Origin: CAYTLW01 sp964438735 | GTDB lineage: Bacteria > Myxococcota_A > UBA9042 | Assembly: GCA_964438735.1 (NCBI GenBank) | Contig: CAYTLW010000068.1 | Span: 1-38,422, forward strand | Length of the DNA: 38,422 nt | Direction of reading: 5' to 3' | Shown here: piece after piece, positions 6,998 to 16,200 of the stretch | Numbering within the stretch: position 1 is the stretch's first letter | How the letters are laid out: the number at the start of each line of letters is the position of its first letter | Notes under the pieces: model-generated | Told to the model about the DNA's origin: nothing | Seen by the model: only the letters and a program-made list of their open reading frames with translations | Database searches by the model: none | Translations under genes and position numbers: made by a program

Positions 6998-9900
6998 TCA
7001 ATCTCGTTTGTCGCCCAGAGAGCCGAGTTCTGAGGAACGCGACAGGTCTGTGAATCCCTCGGCAATGGTCGTCGCGGACATGGATTCGTCCAGTGTCTCC
7101 GCCCTTTTGAGCACCTCTACCGACGCCTGCTCCCAGGCCTCGTTGCCGAATGTGCGGGCGAGTTCGGCGGCCTCGGAGGCGGCGACGCGAGCGCCATGCG
7201 CGTCGCCCTTCCCGACCAGGCACTGAGCGATGAGGCGCAAGGTCTCAGGCAGGTAGTCCAGCGTGCGCAACCGGCGTAGTTCCTGCTCGGCGAGCCGGAG
7301 GCGGCGCAGGGCGTCTTCCAGTTTCCCTTGGTCGTACAAGACGTTGCCGAGATTGGTGTTCGCCAGGGTCCGGCCGAAATGATAGTCGATCGTCTCGCAA
7401 CGGTCAGCGACGCGGCGGTAGATCTGGGCGGCTTCGTCCAGGGCCTCGCGGCGATATGCGAGATTGCCCATGGACAGTTCGGTCATCGCCGACCCGATGT
7501 CGTCGCCGATGGCCGCAAAGCAGGTTGTTGACTGCTCGTAGTGCCCCATCGCGTCTTCGACCTTGCCGCGCCGGGACAAGGCGTGCCCCATGACCAGGTG
7601 CAATCGTCCGAGGCCGGCGAGTTCCCCGATGTCCTCGCTGCCGGGTGTCGCGCGCTGCAGCGCGTCTTCAGCCACGGACTCAGCGACGTCGTAGCGTTGC
7701 TGGCGAACCGCCATCATCGCCAACAGTCCCGTAGCGAATATCGCTTTTCCGGCCGTGTTCTGCGACTCGCTGGCGGCCCGAGTCGCTTCGTCCAGGACAA
7801 CGCGGGCCTCTTCGTAGCGCCCGAGCTGCCCCAACGCGTCACCGTGCACGATCAGGCTGCGCGCGCGCGCGTCCGGCTCGCCGCGCTCCTTGCCAGCCGC
7901 AGCTGCCTCTTCGGCAACTTCAATCGCCTTTTCGAGTTCGCCGATCCTGAGGGCCACCTCGCCGCGCCCGACCAGGCCGGCCAACAGGTGCTGCCACCCC
8001 TCTGACGAATCAGGCGTCTGCTCCAGCAGGTCGCGCCCCACCTCAACCAACACCCCAAACGCATCAAACGCATCCCGATTGGCAAACGCCCGCATGGCAT
8101 CGCGCGCAGTCCTGAGCACGTATTGCGCCGCGTTCTCGTTGTCTCCTGCCACCAGCAAATGGTGCGCCAGCATCCCGCCGAAGCCTGGCGGGCGCGGTCC
8201 GCTCCAATCCTGGAGCCAGCGGGCGGCACGCTGGTGCTGCTCGGCGCGCGCGCTGGCGGCCAGGGCCTGGGCGATGGTCTCGGCCATGGTCTTCTGGCGG
8301 AAGGAGAACTCACGCTCGCCCATGAAGTGGCGGCTGTTGGCCTCGAGCAGGAAGCCGGCCTCGATGGCCACGTCCAGCTCGGCGTCCGAGACGTCGCGGT
8401 CCAGCATGTGGCAGACCATGCCGTGCGGCGCGAAGTTGCCCGCGACTGCGATGGCCTGCAGCAGACTGCGCTCGGCGGGCGGCAGGCGGCCGATACGGCG
8501 CAGGACCATGTCGCCCAGGGAGGCGTCCAGGGAGGCTTTTTCGGCGGCGCGTTTTTCGTCGAAGTGCCAGCCGCCGGCGGCGGAGATGAGCACGCGATCC
8601 TCGATCAGCGCATCGACCGCCTCTTCGACTCGCGCCGGCACACCGTCGGCGAATGCGTGCACGCCTTCGATCATGCCCATGGGCAGCTGCAGGCCGCCCA
8701 ACAGCTCCTCGATCAGTTCGGCGCTCTCGTCGGTATCCAGGGCCGGCACGTCCAGGGTCGTGGTCCGTGACCGGGGCAGGGAGATGGCGCCCAGGATGTC
8801 ATCGGCGCGCTCGGGCCGCATGGGCAGGACCAGCAAGGTCTGGGCGGTGTCGCAGCCCTTGACGATGGCGTCGAGCAGCTCGAGGGTGGGCTCCCGCGCC
8901 CACTGCAGGTCTTCGATGACGATGAGCACCGGTTCGATACGCGCCGCGGCGCTGAGGAAGGCGACGTAGGCCTCCAGAGCCGACTTCTTCTCGTCTTCGG
9001 TGGCGGGCCGCAGGGTGTCGTCTTCGCCTTCTTCCAGGCGGGTGCCCATGATGCGGGCCAGGGAGCGCGCGCGCCGTTCGCTCTGCTCAGCGGAGATGCC
9101 GTCGCCGCTGATGCCCGGCAGGGCGGCCAGTTTCGACAGCAGGTCCGGCTCTTCGCGCGTAGCCAGGCGGCTGCGGAGGATGTCCACAAAGGGCTCGTAG
9201 GGCTGCGGCATGCCGACCGGACTGCAGCCGGCGATCTCCACCTGCCACTTCTGGCCCAGGTCTTCGAGGCGGCCCAGGAACTCGGCCACCAGGCGGCTCT
9301 TGCCCGCGCCAGCCGGGCCGACCACTGGCGCCGCGGCCAGCTGACCGCGACGCTGCACGCGGCGGGCAGCGCGCATCAGCAAGGCGAGCTCCGGGTCACG
9401 ACCGATCAGGGGCACGTCGATGCCGCGCACCTTGTAGTCGGCGAAGGAGCGGGCCTGGTCACGCCGTCGCTCGACCACAGCCAGCGTGTCGGTGATGGCG
9501 CGGGTCTCGTACAGGCCGCGCACCTCGCGCAAGGCCGAGCGACCCATGCCCACCTCGCCGGGCCCGACCAGGTCCAGCGCGTGACGGGCCTGTTCGACGG
9601 CTTCACCGCCGGCGAAGGCGGTGCCCCAGGCCACGCCCACGCCGCGGGTGCCGAGCAGGCCCAGGTCGATGCCGACCCGCACCTCGGGACGTAATCCCCC
9701 ATCCAGAACGATGCCTTTGGCTGCGGCGGCGATACCCAGGGCGGCGTCTGCCGCGGCGGAGATCTCGCGCTCGCGCATGCCGCCCAGTCCAAAGAGGGCG
9801 ATGCATTCGCGGCCGAGGAACGCGACCGGCCGGCCGCCCTCGCGCTCGACGATGGCGGCGAAGGTCTGTGGGAAGTCGCTGAACAGCACCGAGTCACCGG

Positions 9901-11074
9901 TGGCCTCGCCCAGGCGCACGACCATGGCCGCGGCGGTCACCCGATCCAGGCTGCTGGACGGCTCGCTGCCGCCGGGCTCATCGGCGCTGCCCTCGCGCAG
10001 ACGACGGGCAGCCGACAACAGGGTCGTGCCGCAATCTGAGCAGAAGTAGCGTTCGCCGGCGCGGATGGCGTTGCAGGTGAGGCAGACGGCCAGGGGCACC
10101 GCAGAGCCGCAGTGGCTGCAATAACGGCCGCCTTCCGCCGAGGGATGACCGCAGGCCGGGCATTCGACCACGCCACCGGGCGCCGCCTCCTGGCGCAATC
10201 CGGCCGCCTGCCCCAGCGCTTCGGCGAACTCGGCCACGGTCGCCGGGCGCTCGTCCGGGCTCTTGGCCAGACCGCGCAGCAGCTCGTGCTGAAAGCCAGG
10301 CGAGATGTGCTCGCCGACGCCGGTGGTCTCGATGGGCGGCACCTTGTCGACCAGGTGTGCGATGAGCATACCCTGGACGGTGTCGCGATAGATCGGCAGC
10401 CGGCCGGTGAGCATCTGGTAGACGACCACCGCCAGCGAGTAGAGGTCGGAGCGGCCATCCAACCCCTGGCCCTGGATCTGCTCGGGCGACATGTAGGCCG
10501 GGGTGCCGAGCACGCCGGTGCCGACGGTCACGTCGCTGCTGCCCTCGTCGCCGAAGTTCCGCGCCAGGCCGAAGTCGACCACCTTGGCCACCAGGGCGCC
10601 CGAGGCGACGCGCCGGAGCAGGATGTTGCCGGGTTTGATGTCGCGGTGGATGATGCCGAATTCGTGCGCTTCGGCCAGACCGCTGGCGACCTGACGGGTG
10701 ACCGATATCACCTCTTCGATGCCCATGGGGCCGTCGTTCTTGAGCTGTTCGTGCAGGCTGTGGCCCTCGACGTACTCCATCGCCAGGTACCAGGCGCTGC
10801 CGTAGCGGCCAAAGGAGTGGATGCCGACCACGTTCGGATGCACGACCTGCGAGAGGGTTCGGGCCTCCCGCTGGAATCGACCCTCCGCCTCCGCCGAGGT
10901 GCGATCGGCATGCAGCAACTTGACCGCGACCCGGCGATCCAGGCGCGTATCGCGGGCCACGTAGACCTGACCCATGCCGCCGCCGGCAAGGAATCGCTCG
11001 ACGACGTAGGTGTCGCCGATCTGCTCGCCCGGCTGGACCACCCTGGGTTGCTGCACCTGCCACCCCCGCCACAT
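6998..11074 (-). CDS. Ser/Thr protein kinase - zinc ribbon - degenerate cyclase - AAA ATPase - TPR signalling protein
   Basis: A 1358-residue cytoplasmic protein. The protein kinase domain (about 20-290) has AVKLL (Lys52), HRDIKPGNIL (catalytic Asp145), DFGLA (167-171) and GTPAYMSPEQ, so it should be active. Two zinc ribbons follow (CPAC...CSHC 305-322; CLTC...CSDC 331-348). Residues about 380-525 resemble a class III adenylate cyclase, but metal- and substrate-binding residues are missing. At 553 an AAA_16-type ATPase begins (PLIGRDPEL), with Walker A GPAGAGKS (586-593) and Walker-B-like LIVIEDLQW. About 960-1340 is helical and TPR-like. The same kinase/ATPase/TPR architecture is frequent in myxobacteria, where such proteins are thought to act as large signalling scaffolds. 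The ATG at 11074 and a GTG six codons later are both possible starts. It is divergent from the histidine kinase gene, about 120 bases away. Confidence 0.88.
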   Translation of the reverse strand: MWRGWQVQQPRVVQPGEQIGDTYVVERFLAGGGMGQVYVARDTRLDRRVAVKLLHADRTSAEAEGRFQREARTLSQVVHPNVVGIHSFGRYGSAWYLAMEYVEGHSLHEQLKNDGPMGIEEVISVTRQVASGLAEAHEFGIIHRDIKPGNILLRRVASGALVAKVVDFGLARNFGDEGSSDVTVGTGVLGTPAYMSPEQIQGQGLDGRSDLYSLAVVVYQMLTGRLPIYRDTVQGMLIAHLVDKVPPIETTGVGEHISPGFQHELLRGLAKSPDERPATVAEFAEALGQAAGLRQEAAPGGVVECPACGHPSAEGGRYCSHCGSAVPLAVCLTCNAIRAGERYFCSDCGTTLLSAARRLREGSADEPGGSEPSSSLDRVTAAAMVVRLGEATGDSVLFSDFPQTFAAIVEREGGRPVAFLGRECIALFGLGGMREREISAAADAALGIAAAAKGIVLDGGLRPEVRVGIDLGLLGTRGVGVAWGTAFAGGEAVEQARHALDLVGPGEVGMGRSALREVRGLYETRAITDTLAVVERRRDQARSFADYKVRGIDVPLIGRDPELALLMRAARRVQRRGQLAAAPVVGPAGAGKSRLVAEFLGRLEDLGQKWQVEIAGCSPVGMPQPYEPFVDILRSRLATREEPDLLSKLAALPGISGDGISAEQSERRARSLARIMGTRLEEGEDDTLRPATEDEKKSALEAYVAFLSAAARIEPVLIVIEDLQWAREPTLELLDAIVKGCDTAQTLLVLPMRPERADDILGAISLPRSRTTTLDVPALDTDESAELIEELLGGLQLPMGMIEGVHAFADGVPARVEEAVDALIEDRVLISAAGGWHFDEKRAAEKASLDASLGDMVLRRIGRLPPAERSLLQAIAVAGNFAPHGMVCHMLDRDVSDAELDVAIEAGFLLEANSRHFMGEREFSFRQKTMAETIAQALAASARAEQHQRAARWLQDWSGPRPPGFGGMLAHHLLVAGDNENAAQYVLRTARDAMRAFANRDAFDAFGVLVEVGRDLLEQTPDSSEGWQHLLAGLVGRGEVALRIGELEKAIEVAEEAAAAGKERGEPDARARSLIVHGDALGQLGRYEEARVVLDEATRAASESQNTAGKAIFATGLLAMMAVRQQRYDVAESVAEDALQRATPGSEDIGELAGLGRLHLVMGHALSRRGKVEDAMGHYEQSTTCFAAIGDDIGSAMTELSMGNLAYRREALDEAAQIYRRVADRCETIDYHFGRTLANTNLGNVLYDQGKLEDALRRLRLAEQELRRLRTLDYLPETLRLIAQCLVGKGDAHGARVAASEAAELARTFGNEAWEQASVEVLKRAETLDESMSATTIAEGFTDLSRSSELGSLGDKRD

Positions 11075-11195
11075 CGGCCATGCGCGGGCGTACAGGCCCG
11101 CTCAGGATCGGCACGGGTCTACCACAATTGCCCCGGATTCACACCACGGAACGAACGGTCCATACTGGGCTGACCCGCGCACGACGGAGCCCTCC

Positions 11196-12563
11196 ATGAC
11201 CGAGACCAGCCGCGATCTCGAAACGCTGCAGAGCGAGCTGGTGGCCGCCCGACGCGCCGCCGAACGCAGCCAGGCCGAAGGCGAGCTGATGGCCGGCATG
11301 TCGCGGGCGCTGCTGGCCGCCGAGACGGACCTGGTCAAACTGCTGCGCATCATCGCCTCGCGGGTGGCCTCCATGGTGGGAGACGCGTGCATCATCCGCC
11401 TCGTCTCCGAAGATGGGCACGCCCTGGTGCCGGTAGCGGTGGATCATGCCGACCCCGACGCGGCGCCGGAGCTGGCAGGTGTCGTCGCCGGATCGGCCCC
11501 ATCGGCCGGCGTCAGCGCCCAGGAAGCCCTCCTCGCCTCCGGCACCGAGCGCCTGTTCACCGATACGGACGAGGACAGCCACGCCGCCGACCCGGGCTGG
11601 GCGCCCTATTTGCAGCGATTTGGCGCCAACGGGCTGCTGATCGCGCCGCTGCGCGCCCGCGGCGAGACGCTCGGCGAGCTGGTGGTGACGCGGCCTGGCT
11701 CCGACCGCCCCTACGATGATGACGACCGCCGGCTGCTCGAGGATGTGGCCGCCCGGGCCGCCCTGGCCATCGCCAACGCGCGCCTGTTCGTGCGCGCCCA
11801 GTTGGCCGAATCGGAGTTGCGCGAGGCCAACGAGGAGTTGGAGCGTCGGGTGGCAGCGCGCACCGCTGACCTGGAGCGCTCCAACGCCGAGTTGGAACGA
11901 TTCGCCGCCGTGGCCTCCCACGACCTGCGTGCACCGCTGCGGACCATCCGCAGTTTCGTACAACTGCTGGAGGAAGACGCCGCCGATTGCCTGTCCGAGG
12001 ACGCCGAACAATACATGCGTTTCATCGTCGACAGCGCCGGCAGTATGGACGACCTGGTCGGCGGGCTGTTGAGTTGGGCGCGCATTGGCCGCAAGGGAGA
12101 GGAAGAGCCGGAAGACCTGGACCTCGATGAGTTGCTGCAAGGCGTGTTGCGAGGCCTGGACGAGAGCATCGGTGCCACCGGCGCGACCATCGAACGCGAC
12201 GGGCTGGGCAGCGTGCACGGCTGTCCGGTGCGCCTGCGACAGCTATTTCAGAACCTGATCGAGAACGCGCTCCGCTATCGCTCGCCGGACAGGGCGCCGC
12301 TGGTGCGCATCGAGGGCCATGTCGACGACGCTCGGCTGCGGGTGGCAGTCATCGACAATGGCATGGGCATCGACGCCAAGCATCACGCGCGCATCTTCCG
12401 CATGTTCAAGCAGCTCCAGGGCCGCAAGGCCGCCGCTGGCCTGGGCCTGGGCCTGTCGCTATGCGAGAAGATCGCCGCCTTGCACGGCAGCCACATCAAG
12501 GTAGAGAGCGAGCTGGGCAAGGGAGCCACTTTTATCTTCAGCCTGCCGTTGGCGGTGTCTTGA
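11196..12563 (+). CDS. Soluble GAF-domain sensor histidine kinase
   Basis: GGAG six bases before ATG 11196 fixes the start and gives 455 residues; an upstream in-frame ATG at 11010 lies inside the divergent kinase promoter region and is unlikely. A GAF sensor domain (about 30-195) is followed by a coiled coil (about 195-236, QLAESELREANEELERRV). The HisKA domain has phospho-acceptor His242 in VASHDLRAPLRTI. The HATPase domain has the N box LFQNLIENALRYR, the G1 box DNGMGI (about 387) and the G2 box GLGLGLSL. There are no membrane segments, so it senses a cytoplasmic ligand or partner. The kinase core resembles bacteriophytochrome-type histidine kinases (MFKQLQGR near the G2 box). No response regulator is adjacent. 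It may function with the divergent Ser/Thr kinase, but only proximity suggests this. Confidence 0.88.
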   Translation: MTETSRDLETLQSELVAARRAAERSQAEGELMAGMSRALLAAETDLVKLLRIIASRVASMVGDACIIRLVSEDGHALVPVAVDHADPDAAPELAGVVAGSAPSAGVSAQEALLASGTERLFTDTDEDSHAADPGWAPYLQRFGANGLLIAPLRARGETLGELVVTRPGSDRPYDDDDRRLLEDVAARAALAIANARLFVRAQLAESELREANEELERRVAARTADLERSNAELERFAAVASHDLRAPLRTIRSFVQLLEEDAADCLSEDAEQYMRFIVDSAGSMDDLVGGLLSWARIGRKGEEEPEDLDLDELLQGVLRGLDESIGATGATIERDGLGSVHGCPVRLRQLFQNLIENALRYRSPDRAPLVRIEGHVDDARLRVAVIDNGMGIDAKHHARIFRMFKQLQGRKAAAGLGLGLSLCEKIAALHGSHIKVESELGKGATFIFSLPLAVS

Positions 12564-12591
12564 ATTCCGGCCGGCCGGCGGAGGTCGGCAA

Positions 12592-13206
12592 TCAACGGTC
12601 GCTGTAGACCGGCACCGAGACCAGGGCGTCGACGCCGAGCTCACCGACGGGCACCTTCTGGCTGTTGAGGGCCCGTTCGACGCAGACCTGCATGGCCGCG
12701 ATATCCCCCGGCGCCTCGAGCACCTTGGTAGCCTGCAACACGGCCGCCGAACCGCCGTTATTGATGACATGCACCCGGGCCAGCACCATGAAGTTGGGAC
12801 CGCCGTCGGCCATGCACTCGCGAATCCTGGGGACCAGGAATCGGGCGACGGCTTCGGCGTCGGCGGGCTCGATGTTGCCATCGGCCTCCAGCCCCTGAGC
12901 GGTCGCTTCGGGCAAGCCGTGGCCCGGCACTGCCGGGGGTGCCTTGGGCGCCTTCGGTGCGGGTGCCGGCCTCGGTGGCGGCGAGGAGGGTCGTGGCCGA
13001 ATCGCAGGCTGCTTGGGTGGTGCAGTTGCCGGTCTTCTGGCCGGTTCAGGCGCAGGGGCGGCCTCCCCCACAGATTCGTCGGGCGTGGCGACCACCGGAG
13101 CGGAGGAGACGGCCGGCGCCGGCGCATCAGCCATCATCAACCAGGCCACCAGCGCGAGGCTGCCACATACGACGACCGCCAGGCCGGCCAGCATGCCCGG
13201 CTTCAT
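12592..13206 (-). CDS. Membrane-anchored protein with Pro/Ala linker and AgmX/TonB-like C-terminal domain
   Basis: The ATG at 13206 overlaps the stop of the upstream propeller lipoprotein gene (ATGA), showing translational coupling; a longer upstream reading frame exists but lies inside that gene. The 204-residue product has one N-terminal membrane segment (about 5-25, MLAGLAVVVCGSLALVAWLMM), a Pro/Ala-rich linker (about 28-100) and a compact C-terminal domain (about 118-204). That domain has two cysteines (RECMADGG, MQVCVERAL) and an alternating beta pattern (FMVLARVHVINNGGSAAV). Anchor plus Pro linker plus such a domain resembles TonB-like proteins and the AgmX/PglI C-terminal domain of myxobacterial gliding and surface proteins. 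Assignment to that family is tentative. It is the last gene of the four-gene Cys-rich unit and may link the surface proteins to the inner membrane. Confidence 0.68.
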   Translation of the reverse strand: MKPGMLAGLAVVVCGSLALVAWLMMADAPAPAVSSAPVVATPDESVGEAAPAPEPARRPATAPPKQPAIRPRPSSPPPRPAPAPKAPKAPPAVPGHGLPEATAQGLEADGNIEPADAEAVARFLVPRIRECMADGGPNFMVLARVHVINNGGSAAVLQATKVLEAPGDIAAMQVCVERALNSQKVPVGELGVDALVSVPVYSDR

Positions 13207-16200
13207 TTGCAGACCAGATTGCCGTCGCTGGCCACGCTCACCTGCCAGGTGTCGGCGTCCGTGGTGGTGGGCGGGTAGGAGTACGCGCGCCCGCAGGCCA
13301 CGTAACCGCCGGATGCGTTGCGGGCGACGCCGTAGAAGTAATCCGACTTGCTGCCGCCGAGGTAGCGATTCCACAACGCTTTGCCGGTCTTCGGATCCAC
13401 CTCCGCGAGCCAGCCATCGTAGTTGGCCGAGGGGCCGCTGTTGCTGTAGCCGGCCGCGACCAGCCGACCCTTGGTCGTGGTCGTCAGGTCGTAGATGGTG
13501 TCGTATTTACTGCCACCGACCTTGTAGCCGATGGGTTTGGAGAGCGAGGTCGTGGTGCGCACCAGCCAGCCGTCGCGCCCGCCGGAGGCCGACGTGGTGG
13601 TATAGCCCGCCGCCCAGACCTGGCTGCCGGACAGGATCTCCACATCGTAAAGCAGCTCGGCGCCCGAGCCGCCGGTGAGCAGGGACTTCACCGAGCCGGT
13701 CTTGCTCACCCTGGCCATCAGGCCCTGGTTCGAGACGCCGGACTGGTATTGGTAGCCCACCGCAATGGTGGCGCCGCTCACCGAATCCCAGGCCACGCCC
13801 CAGAGATATTGCGAACCGGAACCGCCAAAGGTCTTCTCCTTGAGCCCGGACGGGTTGCCATTGGCGTCACGCCAGACCAGCCAGGCCTCGTTGCCGGAGC
13901 CACCCGGCACGTTGCGATAGCCGGCGAGTACCACACCGTCGGTGCCCCAGCGCGCCGCCGAGTAGATGACCTCGCTGGTGCTGCCGCCGATGCGCACCTC
14001 CTTGATCAGGCCGCCGCTGGCGGTGACCCGCAGCAGCCAGCCGTCGGGCGAGGTGCCCACCGCCGGATTGTAGGTATAACCCGCCGCCCAGGCGCCGCCA
14101 TCCGAACGCGCCACGACGCCGCGCAGATAGTCCGATTTGGAGGTCTTCAGGGTGCCGAAGTGTTTCGCCCAGACCAGCTTGCCAGCGTCGTCGCGGCGCA
14201 CCACCAGGCCCTGCATGCCGCCGTTCTTGCTGCCATCGTTGACGTACCCCGCGGCGATGCTGCCGCCGCCCTTCTTGGCCCGGGTGATGGCGTGCAGGTA
14301 CTCCGAGGTGGTCTTGTACTTGGGGTTGTCCTTCTCGTTGCCGTAAGTGACGTTCCAGGTGGTGCAGACACACTTGCCCGACTGGCAGACCTTGCCGCCG
14401 CCACAGGACAGGCCGTTCATGAGCAGGTGGCTGCACTTGCCCGACTTGCAGATGTCGAGCGTACAGGGGTTGCCATCGCCACATTCCTTAGAACTCTTAC
14501 AACCCGAGCTGCCGCAGCTGGCCTTGCCGCTGGCGTCGGCCTTGAGCTGCCAGGTGTCGCCGTTGGCGCCAGCGTAGGTGCGGCCGGCCATCAGGCGTTT
14601 GCCGCCCTTGTCGACCGCCAGGGCGTAGAGATAGTCGTTCTTGTCGCTGCCGAAGCGATGATTGGCCACCTGCGTCGTCTTGACCGGATCCAGCGTCACC
14701 GCCCAGCCGTCGTACCCCCCGGCGCCGCCGCTGTTGCTGTACCCGGCGGCCACGACCTTGCCGTCGGGTGACTGGTCAATGTCATAGAGGTAGTCGTTCT
14801 TGGCGCCGACGATATTGTACTGCTTGGCGCCGCCCAACGTCGCGCTGGCGCGGACCACGAAGCCGTCGGGGTTCTTGCCGCTGTAGGTCACGCCCGCGGC
14901 CGCCACGTTGCCATCAGCCAGCACCGTGATGCCGTAGAGGTATTCGCTCTTGCTGCCGCCGAAGTGCTTGCTGGTCACCGAACCGACCGGGGAGATGGAC
15001 CACAGCCAACCCTGGTAGCCCTTGCCGGCGACGGAGCCACTACCGGCGACCAGGGTCCGGCCCGTCTTGGCATGCCAGGCCACCGCCATGGCGTTCTGGG
15101 TGCTGCTGCCGCCGAAGAAGCGCTCCTTGAGCCCGGTCTTCTTGCCGTTGGCGTCGAGCCAGACGACCCAGGCGTCGTATCCCGCCGCGCCGCCGATGTA
15201 GCGCCGGCCCACCGCGATGAGGCCGTCTTTGCCACGCGCCGTGGCGCCGTAGAAGATGTCGCTGCCCGAACCGCCAAAGACCTCGCTGCTGATGACGCTG
15301 CCCAAAGCGCTCAGCCGCACCACCCAGCCGTCCGCCGAGCCCTTGCTGCCGTGGCCATAGGTGAAGCCAGCCGCCCACGTGCCGCCGTCGCTGCGTGGCA
15401 CCACACCGCGGAAATAGTCGCTCAGCGAACCGGTGGTCGGCCCGACGTGTTTGGCCCAGACCTTCTTGCCATTGGCCGCCCGTCGAATCACCAGGCCCTG
15501 GTAGCTGCCCTTGTTGGTGCCCGCGTGCACGTAGCCGGCGGCGAACGAACCGCCGTCGGTGGCGGACAACGCCACGTCGAAGAGGTACTCCCCGCTGGTG
15601 GAGTAGATGGGCTTGTCCTTCTCGTTGCCGTAGCTGACATCGTAGAGTTCGCAACATCCGGCCACGGGAAGCCACTTGCACTTGCCCGACGAGCAGACGT
15701 CCTTGGTGCAGGCATCGCCGTCGTTGCAATCGGCGCCGCTTTTGCAGAGGTCCGAGTTGCAGCCGACGATAGGCACGTTCTTGCAAGCGCCGGTCTTGCT
15801 ATCGCAGCTGTCGGCCGTGCAATCGTTGGCGTCGATGCACGTCTTGATCGAGCCCTTGCACACGGTCTTGCCGCCGACGAGCTTGCACTTGTCGAGCACG
15901 GTGCACTTGTTGCCATCGTCACAGGCACCGCCCGGCTTGACGGGCGTGAACTTGCACTGCCCGGTCTGCTTGTCGCAGCCATCCAGGGTGCAGACCTTGC
16001 CGTCGCTGCAGGGCACCACCTTGCCGACACAGCTCAGCTTGCCGCCGGCGGAGACGCACACATCGGAGTAGGTGCACAGGCTGCCGTCGTTGCACTTGGC
16101 GCCGGGTTTGGCCTGGGTGTGGCTGCACTTGGCGGTCTTGGGATTGCAGATGTCCAGCGTGCAGGGTTTGCCGTCGTCACAGGGATTGCCGGCGCCTTGA

